From the NCBI RefSeq assembly GCF_000184945.1, contig NZ_GL586311.1, positions 802,731 to 866,730 of the forward strand: a stretch of DNA of 64,000 nucleotides, in the 5' to 3' direction. Under the pieces are notes generated by a model, which saw only the letters and a program-made list of their open reading frames with translations, had not been told where the DNA came from and searched no databases. A program made the translations under genes and the position numbers. This stretch comes from Segatella buccae ATCC 33574 (lineage in GTDB: Bacteria > Bacteroidota > Bacteroidia > Bacteroidales > Bacteroidaceae). The first letter of the stretch is position 1. The number at the start of each line of letters is the position of its first letter. Below are positions 16,649 to 24,608 of this stretch, piece by piece.

Positions 16649-16700
16649 AAAGTGCCGCAACTCTGAACGCATTGTGCAGAGCTGCGGCACTTTTCTTTGA
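16649..16700. terminator. Strong hairpin between the PL1 gene and the C10 protease gene
   Basis: AAAGTGCCGCA and the downstream TGCGGCACTTT, extended by ACTCTG/CAGAG, form a stem of about 16 bp with an 11-nt loop. On the minus strand it ends the pectate lyase transcript before the protease gene; on the plus strand it is followed by TTTTCTTT. The rest of the 389-bp gap (16431-16819) is AT-rich and holds repeated AAACTTAG / AACTTAG words near 16707-16790 but no gene I can support. Confidence 0.8.
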
Positions 16701-16819
16701 AGGCTAAACTTAGCTTGAATAAAAGCTGAACTTAGCCTGCATGATGGCTAAGCATAATTTATAGGAGAGCCAAACTTAATCTATATAAGAACTAAAACTC
16801 CCTTCACATCACAACCGGT

Positions 16820-19168
16820 TTACTCGCCGGTATAGCTGTCTATGAGTGTCTCCAATGCGGGGATGGGAGCATCATTGGTATCTTCCACAGCGTTGTCGAA
16901 CTTAAACTGCAGCGAACCGTGGTTGAGACGACCTGCACCATAGTAGCCCGTCACCCGCGAGGGCACGGCTGCTGTGGCATCGAGAGTGTAGGAATACATC
17001 AGTGAGGGGTTGGTGTCGAAATTGTTATAGGTGTTGCCACCGTTGAGAGACACAACGGAAGAGGGTACTTGCTCGTCACGCGAAGCAGCCTGATAGAAGT
17101 CGAAACTCTTGTTGTCGGCCGCGTAGGTGATGGGGGAGTAGTTGCTCCCGGAACCTTTCTCGGCGAAGATGCTGCCGTATTCCTTCACCATGCCGCCCGA
17201 CTCACCGGAGAAAGTGCCGGAGCCTTTGGCATCGGTGCCTTGCAGGGAAATCAAGATGGGGTCTTTGGTGGCGCGGAAGTAGTTGTTCTCGGAGAACACG
17301 CTGGAGCCCGTGGTGGCCCCGATACCGTATTTGGCGCAGCCATCGTAGAAGTTGTTCCACAGATGCACACTCATTGTGCGGACGCGGGCGTGGCGCGAAT
17401 CGCTATGGTCAAACCAGTTGTGATGATAGGTGATGTAGTTGGGCCCGGACTCACTCTTCATGCCACACATGCTCGACTTGCCCGTGTCCCAGAAGTGGCA
17501 GTGGTCTATGGTGACGAATTTAGAATTTGATTTAACATCAATGGCACCGTCGCCCTTGGCATGGTCGCCGCCGCCGGCCTTGCCGTAGAACACGTCGATG
17601 TGGTGAATCCAAATATTGGAGTTGTCAGTATCAAGCGATATTCCGTCGTCCATGGCACGCATGATGCCCAGATTGCGGAACTCAACGCTCTTAGAATTTC
17701 TCACCAAGAAGCCAAAACCGTGGATGGTGGCATCCTCACCGATGCCTTCGATGGTGATATTCAGTTCACTGTCGGCCCTCTTTCCTTTGATTTGGATGCC
17801 TTCGACACTGCTTCCGAAAGCATCGGTCTGCCCGTTTTTCACCAGTCCCAACACTCTCACAGCCAGCGGCGTGGTGACATTTCCCTTCTGATAGGCGTTC
17901 AAGATGGCCTGAAGACCGGTGAATGTGCCGCTGCTCAGCCGGGCACTGACGGTCTTAGCATTGTCCTTGTTCACGTAGATGACCACCGCTCCTGACTTCA
18001 ATGTGCCATCATTGTTATAGGCCCCCACGCCCGAGAAACCCTTGTGGGCAAAGCCCTCACGGTTATAGTTCTTCACTTGGAGGCCCGTCACTTCGCCCGA
18101 AAGTCTCTCAACGCCATCTTTCACAGCCACCACTTTCAGCGCGTAGGTGCCTGCTTTGAGTCCCGGGATGTCGACTCTCAGATAGCCGGTATAGGCCCGC
18201 ACCAACTCGGCATCGACCCGGGTGTAACCGGCATACTGCCCTCCCTTCACATAGACATGATAGGTTTGTGCTCCGTCTACGGGCTTCCACTTGGCATAGG
18301 CAGTCTCCAGCCAACCTTTCGACTCGGTGATGGTCACGCCATTGTCCGTGATTTCGCCGTTCTCTCCCTGTTCGGCAGCCTTGGAAAAGGCAATACCGGC
18401 AGCCAGACGGGTGTACACATCGCTGAAAGACAGGCCGTTGACGGCAACCGTCTCTTTGGCATCGTCGATGGAGATGTCGCTCAATTCGTCGGTATTATAG
18501 TATTTCGTTTCGCCATTGGTAGTAGTGACCATGGCTTGATTACGAGTTGTAGAAAAGCCCACAGAGTGGTCGGAGCTGAGTGTTCCACCGGCTCCACCGG
18601 TACCACCTCCGCCCGACAAGTCGGTCACTTTGAGCGAATAGACATTGATTCCGCCGTCGGCCGTGGTGAATGTCACGCTGCCATCGGTTGCCACCGTGCC
18701 CGTACCGGTCTGTCGGTTGGTGCCATTGGCCTTGGCGAAACCCTTGGTATCGGTGAGATTGGACAGGGCCAGCGTGCGGGCATCTTTCTTGCTCGACGAT
18801 GCAAAGACGATGGTCACCTGCTGTCCGGCCTTGAGTCCGGGGACGGTCAGCACGATATTTGTCCCGTTAAACTGCAATTCCTTACCCGTATCTATCCTTA
18901 TCTTGTCGGCGGCACCGGCCGTAAAATGCAGTCCCTGCGTCATGCCGAGCACCTGCTTGTTGGCCATAAGCTCGCCATCGGTGATGGCTTGGTTATAGGA
19001 ATAGCGTTTCTTGCTGCTGTCATATTTCCAATTCTGCGCATCGGCTTTCAGACAGGCTTCGTCTGTAGCCGGCAGAGAAGTGAAGTTCCACGACTGTGCA
19101 TGAATGCCCACACTTGTCCATGAGAGGAGCAGGGAGAGTAAAACGCTCTTGTGTAAATATCTTTTCAT
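16820..19168 (-). CDS. Secreted pectate lyase, polysaccharide lyase family 1
   Basis: 782 residues with a signal peptide (cleavage expected after GIHA near residue 25). Residues 25-190 form a beta-rich module, ending in a Gly-rich linker (SGGGGTGGAGG). A fibronectin-like module follows (about 260-370). The catalytic right-handed beta-helix covers about 375-720, with WIHHIDVFYGKAGGG, GDGAIDVKSNSKFVTIDHC and YITYHHNWFDHSDSRHARVR, which match the calcium-binding Asp residues and the HHN/SRH-R catalytic motif of PL1. It cleaves polygalacturonate by beta-elimination outside the cell. It follows a small secreted protein gene by 19 bp. No type IX sorting domain is seen at its C-terminus. Confidence 0.93.
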   Translation of the reverse strand: MKRYLHKSVLLSLLLSWTSVGIHAQSWNFTSLPATDEACLKADAQNWKYDSSKKRYSYNQAITDGELMANKQVLGMTQGLHFTAGAADKIRIDTGKELQFNGTNIVLTVPGLKAGQQVTIVFASSSKKDARTLALSNLTDTKGFAKANGTNRQTGTGTVATDGSVTFTTADGGINVYSLKVTDLSGGGGTGGAGGTLSSDHSVGFSTTRNQAMVTTTNGETKYYNTDELSDISIDDAKETVAVNGLSFSDVYTRLAAGIAFSKAAEQGENGEITDNGVTITESKGWLETAYAKWKPVDGAQTYHVYVKGGQYAGYTRVDAELVRAYTGYLRVDIPGLKAGTYALKVVAVKDGVERLSGEVTGLQVKNYNREGFAHKGFSGVGAYNNDGTLKSGAVVIYVNKDNAKTVSARLSSGTFTGLQAILNAYQKGNVTTPLAVRVLGLVKNGQTDAFGSSVEGIQIKGKRADSELNITIEGIGEDATIHGFGFLVRNSKSVEFRNLGIMRAMDDGISLDTDNSNIWIHHIDVFYGKAGGGDHAKGDGAIDVKSNSKFVTIDHCHFWDTGKSSMCGMKSESGPNYITYHHNWFDHSDSRHARVRTMSVHLWNNFYDGCAKYGIGATTGSSVFSENNYFRATKDPILISLQGTDAKGSGTFSGESGGMVKEYGSIFAEKGSGSNYSPITYAADNKSFDFYQAASRDEQVPSSVVSLNGGNTYNNFDTNPSLMYSYTLDATAAVPSRVTGYYGAGRLNHGSLQFKFDNAVEDTNDAPIPALETLIDSYTGE

Positions 19169-19187
19169 TTGTCTTTGTTGAATTAGT

Positions 19188-19556
19188 TTATTTCACGACC
19201 ACCTTCCTGCCGTTCACAATGTAGATGCCTTTTGGCAAACCGCTGAGCGATGCGCCCACATACTGCCCGTTGAGGTTGTACACCCGGGAGACCATCGGTC
19301 TTGCCTCGGCAGTCGTAGACCGGCTGATGCCGGTGGTCTGCGAATAAGTGAAAGAAAGGCGCAGCAGCCCCATGTCCTCGGTCTGCTCGCTACCGTCAGC
19401 GTAGGCCAGCGTCGCATTTCCGCCCGAAAACGTGATTTTCTTCACGCTCTTTTCCACTGCCAATCCGTTGACAGTGACTGTCTGCTTGCCCTCTGCCCAC
19501 ACACCGAGACAACATGCAGACATGGTGACTGCAAGCATTAAACGAAGTTGTTTCAT
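19188..19556 (-). CDS. Small secreted protein ending in a type IX-like C-terminal domain
   Basis: 122 residues with a signal peptide (MKQLRLMLAVTMSACCLGVWA). The remainder holds a short beta-rich part and ends in VYNLNGQYVG then LPKGIYIVNGRKVVVK, the typical ending of C-terminal sorting modules in Prevotella and Porphyromonas secreted proteins. It is unusual for such a module to stand nearly alone. It is the first gene of a two-gene unit with the pectate lyase, 19 bp apart. It may be a small sorting or adhesion module; no enzymatic function can be suggested. Confidence 0.8.
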   Translation of the reverse strand: MKQLRLMLAVTMSACCLGVWAEGKQTVTVNGLAVEKSVKKITFSGGNATLAYADGSEQTEDMGLLRLSFTYSQTTGISRSTTAEARPMVSRVYNLNGQYVGASLSGLPKGIYIVNGRKVVVK

Positions 19557-19672
19557 TCAAATTAGGTTTTAATAGTTAGGATAATCTTCTTATACCGGAC
19601 AAAAATACAAGGAAATGTCCAATCTCCTCTATCCGCAGCCTTGCAAATCAAACGTAAACGTTTACAGAAGTG

Positions 19673-20533
19673 TCATCTCGACACAAAGGAATGATGGGAC
19701 AGCGTGGCGGCAATACGCTTGTTACCATCGCTGAAGCTATGGTTTTTGGTGACGAGATAGAGTAGCATGGCGGCCTTTTCTTCCACGCTCGGATATAGAT
19801 CTGCACCGCCAAATGTCTGATAGATCTGTCCGATGGAGCTTTTGAACGAATCGTCTTTTTCGTTGCCAAAAAGCACGGAACCGCCAAACTTCTCACGCAG
19901 CATGTCTATCTCGTGCATCGCATTCTCGTAGGTGGCATGGAAAGTCTCTTCCGTGGTGGTCTTGGCTATGCCCAACCGCTGATAGTCGTAATCGTCAAGC
20001 ACATCGAGGGCATAGGTATAGTCCACCACCACATCAAAGAGTGCACTGCCCTCATCCGTAGGCGGAACAGCCTGCTGCCGGATGGTTCTGCCCACCACTT
20101 GCACCAACTGGCGAAGCTCCGCAATCTGCTGTTTACGAATTCGCTCATTCACCGCATATCCCTTGACGAGATATTGCTTGAGAATGGTATTCGCCCATTG
20201 GCGGAAACGCACACCCCTCACAGAATTGACACGATAACCAACAGAGATAATCATATCAAGATTATAATAAGGAATCGTTCGTATTACCTTTCTATTGCCT
20301 TCCGAACGAACCTGTGCATTTTTTGCACAAGTTGCCTTTTCCTCCAATTCTCCTATCTTGTAAATGTTCCGAATATGGCGCACAATTACAGTTCTGTCCG
20401 TTTGAAACAGTTCAGACATTTGCGCCTGCGTAAGCCACACGGTTTCCCCTTCCAACTTGACATCAAGCTGTGTCTTTCCATCTTCACTCTGATAAATAAT
20501 GATTTTGTCGTTTAGGTTTATCATCTCGTTCAT
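19673..20533 (-). pseudogene. RhuM-family protein with Fic/Doc-like domain, truncated at the 3' end
   Basis: 286 residues from the ATG at 20533 (MNEMINLNDKI). Longer open sequence upstream is part of a repeat element, not the gene. The N-terminal part (about 15-110) contains WLTQAQMSELFQTDRTVIVRHI, the DNA-binding-like start of RhuM virulence-associated proteins. The C-terminal part reaches the Fic/Doc catalytic core NHSFSDGNKRIAA and then stops after about ten unrelated residues, where related proteins continue for roughly 60 residues. The other frames do not restore the missing part. Full-length relatives are linked to mobile islands and toxin-like AMP/phosphate transfer. Probably a decaying remnant. 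Confidence 0.75.
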
Positions 20534-20557
20534 ACACTCTAACATTGATTGAAAAAG

Positions 20558-20566
20558 GCAAAGATA
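20558..20566 (-). promoter_or_regulatory. -7 box upstream of the RhuM gene
   Basis: On the minus strand TATCTTTGC lies 24 bp before the ATG at 20533. No good -33 box is seen. It supports the chosen start, because longer forms of the reading frame would begin upstream of transcription. Confidence 0.5.
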
Positions 20567-20614
20567 CAAAAAATAACTGAAACCGGTAATAATCCTATCT
20601 TTAAAACTGAAATG

Positions 20615-20972
20615 GGAGCATATATCACGAACTATTAAACTTTTAGAAAAAGGCTGACATGCAAATTTCTCTCGCCCATTTCCCAATCCGATTCCATCCG
20701 CTTTATTCGACCCGGCCGACCCATCAATTTTCCCACTAAGCCCAAACGACATTGCAAAACGGCCACACCCAGAAGCTCACTCGGGCCGAACGAGAATGCA
20801 AAAGAGGCCGTTTCACAATGCTGTTTGGGCTGAATTGCAACCCAAAGCAGGGTTGAAAAGCCCCCTTTAGGGAGTTGGGGGTCTGTAGGTTGAATGGAAA
20901 CTAAAAAAAGGGAAACGCCAACGCGCTTCCCTTGCCAATGCAAAGATAATGAAAAACAAGCCCGAATGCAAA
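20615..20972 (-). repeat. Promoter-hairpin element, copy C (about 358 bp)
   Basis: Same plan as copies A, B and D, read on the minus strand. TTTG (20972-20969), 20-bp spacer, TATCTTTG (20948-20941); hairpin GGGAAGCGC / GCGTTTCCC with loop GTTG (20931-20910), then seven T (20909-20903); a C-rich motif CCCCCAACTCCC; the large stem-loop between 20830 and 20740 with outer arms GCCCAAAC / GTTTGGGC; and the tail ending TTTAATAGTTCGTG near 20628. It occupies most of the gap 20534-21111 between the RhuM gene and the second pectate lyase gene and is the only copy that points into a gene on the same strand. Confidence 0.85.
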
Positions 20973-21111
20973 TCGGCGAAGAAAAAACCGGACAGAACTA
21001 CGAGTGTCAAGAAAATGGCAGAGACGGCAGACAAGACACGCCATGCAGACTCCGGAGGAGAGTTCCAAACGCGCTATCCCGTCGGTTTTCTATCCATGCC
21101 TATCCCGAAGG

Positions 21112-23631
21112 CTATCGGACCGTTTCAGCAACATGCAGATTGAAACTGCGCGTGAACGAAACGCCGTCTTGCGTGGCTGTCACCTCAAGGGTTGAAAGGC
21201 CCGATGCGCGTGGCGTGAAGGTGAGCAAACTCCCTTTGATGGTGACATCAACGCCGGCAGAAGGGGTCACGGCAAACCGTCCATTTGGGAAACCGGCGAA
21301 GTAAGTGGCCAAAGCTATCTGTTGCTTCTCGCCCACGTGGAGACCGATGAAGTGGGGGAGAGCCATCCAGTTGAGATAGTCCTCAAGATCGGTGTAGCTG
21401 TTGCCGTCGCTGTCGGCATTGTTGTTGGGTGTGGAAGCATCCCATCCCCGGGCCCGTTCAAACCAGTCGGGAATGCCGTCACCGTCGGTATCCCAACTCG
21501 TGGGACGGACAGCCGGCGCAATGTCCAGTCCGTCGAAGCCCTCGCACCCCTTGTCGGTCTCCGAATCGATGAGCCCGTCGGCCACGCCGTCGAAGCTGCC
21601 TGTGGTGGAGGCCGTGCCCAAGAGTGTTTCGCGTATCATCCGACGGTCGTGATTGTCAAGGCCCTGTGCATTGCATCCCACATCGGAGAGCACGCTGCGA
21701 TAGGCCGTTTCGGCCGTCTCCACCCGGGCCAGCGAAGGGAAGAAAGGCTTTCGGCGGAACACCTCCCACGAGAGTTTCTGTCCATGGGAGAGCGTGTACC
21801 GATAGGTCTCACCCTCCCGGTCGCGGGTGAGCGAACCGTCGCGGTTTTCACGAAGATTGCCCGCAACGAAGTAAGACTGCGTGCCCGAACCCGTGCCTTC
21901 GAGCTGAGCCACAAGCAGGAAAGGCTGCGTGGTGGCCGGCCCCATCTTATAGTAGTTGGCCACAAACTGACCCTCGTGAGTGCCGCCGTCACAGGCCCGG
22001 TGACCCCAGTTGTAGACCACATTATTGAACATGTCGTGATGGCCGTCGTAGGCCCCGCTCCCATCGAGTCCGCCACTCATGCTCCAGTTGCGTCCCTCGT
22101 TGTGGGCGAGCAGGTTGTGATGGAACGAACTGCCCTGCGCACCACCCTCGCCACCGCCGATAGTGGCCGAATAGCCATGCTTCATGCCCTTGCCGTAGTT
22201 GGGATGGCCGGCCACATTGAGTGTCTCGGAAATGAGTGTGCGCTGCAAGGTGATGTGGCGGGCATTGCGTGAACTGAACGCCTCGTCGATGGTCCAGCTG
22301 ATAGAGCAGTGGTCCATGATACTATGGTCATTGCCGGCCATACCCATGCCGTCGAGTCCGTCGCGGTCGTGCAGGGCCTCATGACCCAAACGGAGGCGCA
22401 GGAAGCGCGTGATGCCGTCGCCGGCCATGCCGAAGGGGTGGGAGCGGAGCATGATGCCGAGTCCGGGGGTCGTTTGTCCGGCAATGGTGACGAAGCGGTC
22501 GGAACAGGTGAGCCGGCTCTTGAGGGCAATCACGCCGCCTACGTCGAAGACGATGGTGCGCGGGCCGTGGAGCCGGGAGATGCCATAACGGAAAGTGCCG
22601 GGGACAGGATTGATGGGGTCGTCATCAAGCGAAGTGACATGATACACCATGCCACCTCGCCCGCCAATGGCATAACGGCCATAGCCTTCGGCCCCGGGGA
22701 AGGCATCACGACGGGGACGGAAACTCCAAACTTTGCCTTTGTAGGTCACGCCGTCGATGACTTCATCCACGCGCCAATAATATGTTTTCAACGGAGAAAG
22801 CCCCCTACGGGTGAAAGAGGCGGTACGGAGCAGTTCACCACCGGTGCCGTCGGCCACCGTCAGGGAGTCGGTTCCGAAGTGGCAGATGTGGGCTGAGGCA
22901 CTCTTGGCAGCCTGCCAACGGAAGGTGATGCCACTGTCGGCAGCGGCGTGGAAGTCGCCATCGGTAGGGTAGGGGTCGTGGGCCAATCGGTCGGCGGCGG
23001 TCACGTCAAACTCCAGTGAGTTGATATAGAAACCGGTATTGGTGTAACTCTCCCCCCGCCCGGGGATGGTTGCAAACTCGATGACAACGGGACGGTCGGC
23101 CCGCTTCACGCTGAACTCCACATAGCTGCGCCCTGCCGCCGAGGCTTTCTCGGCCCGCTGCGACTGGGAGATGCCACGAAGCAGCCACCGACCATCCACT
23201 TTCACCGCAAGAAGAGGGAGCCGGGCGGAAGGTTCTCCGTCCACATAGTTGTGGTAGGCTTGCAGACTGTGCCTGCCGGGCGACAATCCGCTGACGGTGA
23301 GCCTGATGGTCTTTCCGCCGGACGAGGGCTTTCGCTGCCCGCTGTCGTCCACTGCCTGCACCGTCACACCGTCGTTGATGCAGCAGTTGTACTTGTTCAC
23401 ACCGTCTTTCCACCAGTTACTTTTCAATCGGCAATCGGCAGAGGTGGAGAGTGTCAGTTGTAAATTGCCGAAACGGGCCGAGGCCTCCCGGCCTTCTTTC
23501 ACCACCCACGAAGAAAAGCCATCAGCCGTCTTCCGGCTGCCGTTGTCCAAATCTATGCGTTGGGCGTATGCTGTGCCCATCCCTGTCAACAATAGCAGGG
23601 AAGCGGAAAATAATGTCTTGAAATCTATCAT
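21112..23631 (-). CDS. Large secreted pectate lyase-like protein (PL1 family) with calcium-binding C-terminal repeats
   Basis: 839 residues with a signal peptide (cleavage expected near residue 23). Residues 25-215 are a beta-sandwich, possibly carbohydrate-binding; 215-305 is a fibronectin-like module (TYYWRVDEVIDGVTYKGKVW). The lyase domain starts at about 309 with AFPGAEGYGRYAIGGRGG, then GTFRYGISRLHGPRTIVFD and MDHCSISWTIDEAFSSR, typical of the PL1 group of gut Bacteroidota. DTDGDGIPDWFE and NNNADSDGNSYTDLEDYL near residues 715-755 are calcium-binding repeats. Probable role: extracellular cleavage of pectin. It is one of two PL1 genes within 7 kb. Confidence 0.92.
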   Translation of the reverse strand: MIDFKTLFSASLLLLTGMGTAYAQRIDLDNGSRKTADGFSSWVVKEGREASARFGNLQLTLSTSADCRLKSNWWKDGVNKYNCCINDGVTVQAVDDSGQRKPSSGGKTIRLTVSGLSPGRHSLQAYHNYVDGEPSARLPLLAVKVDGRWLLRGISQSQRAEKASAAGRSYVEFSVKRADRPVVIEFATIPGRGESYTNTGFYINSLEFDVTAADRLAHDPYPTDGDFHAAADSGITFRWQAAKSASAHICHFGTDSLTVADGTGGELLRTASFTRRGLSPLKTYYWRVDEVIDGVTYKGKVWSFRPRRDAFPGAEGYGRYAIGGRGGMVYHVTSLDDDPINPVPGTFRYGISRLHGPRTIVFDVGGVIALKSRLTCSDRFVTIAGQTTPGLGIMLRSHPFGMAGDGITRFLRLRLGHEALHDRDGLDGMGMAGNDHSIMDHCSISWTIDEAFSSRNARHITLQRTLISETLNVAGHPNYGKGMKHGYSATIGGGEGGAQGSSFHHNLLAHNEGRNWSMSGGLDGSGAYDGHHDMFNNVVYNWGHRACDGGTHEGQFVANYYKMGPATTQPFLLVAQLEGTGSGTQSYFVAGNLRENRDGSLTRDREGETYRYTLSHGQKLSWEVFRRKPFFPSLARVETAETAYRSVLSDVGCNAQGLDNHDRRMIRETLLGTASTTGSFDGVADGLIDSETDKGCEGFDGLDIAPAVRPTSWDTDGDGIPDWFERARGWDASTPNNNADSDGNSYTDLEDYLNWMALPHFIGLHVGEKQQIALATYFAGFPNGRFAVTPSAGVDVTIKGSLLTFTPRASGLSTLEVTATQDGVSFTRSFNLHVAETVR

Positions 23632-23662
23632 CAGTGTATGTTTGGTTTATGAAGGTTAAGAC

Positions 23663-23695
23663 GAAAAACCGCCGGCTGGGTCGTCAGCCGGCGGT
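23663..23695 (-). terminator. Intrinsic terminator of the mgtC-like gene
   Basis: A 12-bp GC stem, ACCGCCGGCTG with its complement, encloses a short loop, and on the minus strand it is followed by TTTTTCG. It lies between the 3' end of the MgtC-like gene (23718) and the start of the pectate lyase gene (23631). Confidence 0.85.
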
Positions 23696-23717
23696 GAAGT
23701 TAACCTAACTTTAACGT

Positions 23718-24374
23718 TTATTCGATGCTTCCTATCGTCACATCGTCAAACTCGTTCATGTAGTCCATCAACACGGCATTGTGGTCATCGCGCTTCATCT
23801 TGATTTCCATGTTCACCTCAAAGATTTCCCCCTTTGATGTCCGGCGGTCTTTCATCTCGTAGGAATAGATCTTCAGGCTGTGCCCTTTGATCTGGTCTAC
23901 CACCCGCTTGGCACTCTCCTTGGAAGGCGAAGTGAACGAAATGCGCAAATGAGTGGTTCCGATATGGGGGATAAAGGCGTTGAGCATCTCCAGTCCTACG
24001 AGTATCAAGGCCGTGACGAAGAAGGCTACGGCATAAAGTCCCACACCGCAGGCCATGCCGATGGCTGCCGTCACCCACAGGCCGGCAGCGGTGGTGAGCC
24101 CGCGCACCATGTTCTTCTGAAAGATGATCATGCCGGCACCGAGAAAACCAATGCCCGAGACCACTTGGGCGGCCACGCGCGAGGTGTCTTTCACCCCGTC
24201 GGCAAAACCATATTGGGAGATGATGGTAAACAATGCACTGCCGAGGGCTACCAGAAAGTGGGTGCGGAAACCAGCATCCTTAGACCTGTATTCACGCTCC
24301 AGTCCTACAATGCCGCCCAAAACGAAGGCGACGATCAGCCGGAGACACAATTCGAAGACAATATCCATAAACAA
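23718..24374 (-). CDS. MgtC/SapB-family membrane protein
   Basis: 218 residues. Four hydrophobic segments fill residues 1-140, with the family motif GGIVGLEREYRSKDAGFRTH near residue 20 and GIGFLGAGMI near 75. The C-terminal soluble part (about 145-218) has the ACT-like pattern found in many MgtC proteins. In pathogens MgtC modulates the F-ATPase and growth in low magnesium; for commensal Bacteroidota the role is not established. Single gene with its own terminator, divergent from leuS. Confidence 0.92.
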   Translation of the reverse strand: MFMDIVFELCLRLIVAFVLGGIVGLEREYRSKDAGFRTHFLVALGSALFTIISQYGFADGVKDTSRVAAQVVSGIGFLGAGMIIFQKNMVRGLTTAAGLWVTAAIGMACGVGLYAVAFFVTALILVGLEMLNAFIPHIGTTHLRISFTSPSKESAKRVVDQIKGHSLKIYSYEMKDRRTSKGEIFEVNMEIKMKRDDHNAVLMDYMNEFDDVTIGSIE

Positions 24375-24511
24375 GAAAAATTAAATATACAAAAACTATG
24401 GTCTACAAAAATAAACATAATAAACGAAACGGCCAAAGAATGGTTTTAACTTTTGCGCCGTGTCCGTCCACCCCGTCAAACTTACAGAAATTCAGAAAAT
24501 TAACTTTTATT

Positions 24512-24542
24512 TTTGCGGTATCATGCGTTTTATGTACCTTTG
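24512..24542 (+). promoter_or_regulatory. leuS promoter
   Basis: TTTG (24512-24515), an exact 19-bp spacer, TACCTTTG (24535-24542). The predicted start is near 24548, giving a leader of about 60 nt. This rules out the longer open frame that begins at 24513, because it starts inside the promoter. Confidence 0.85.
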
Positions 24543-24608
24543 CACATTATCAATGGGCGCACACGCGTGGCCCTCGACTTATCCGAAAAGAAAATCAATC
24601 AGACTAAA

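Noticed and set aside
16457-16690. A 77-codon open frame on the minus strand upstream of the C10 protease gene
   Set aside because: It runs through the strong hairpin at 16649-16700, has no recognisable domain and is Cys/Arg-rich in a way typical of non-coding sequence.
20534-20752. An N-terminal extension of 73 codons for the RhuM gene
   Set aside because: The extension lies inside promoter-hairpin element C and upstream of the -7 box at 20558-20566; RhuM homology begins at the ATG at 20533.
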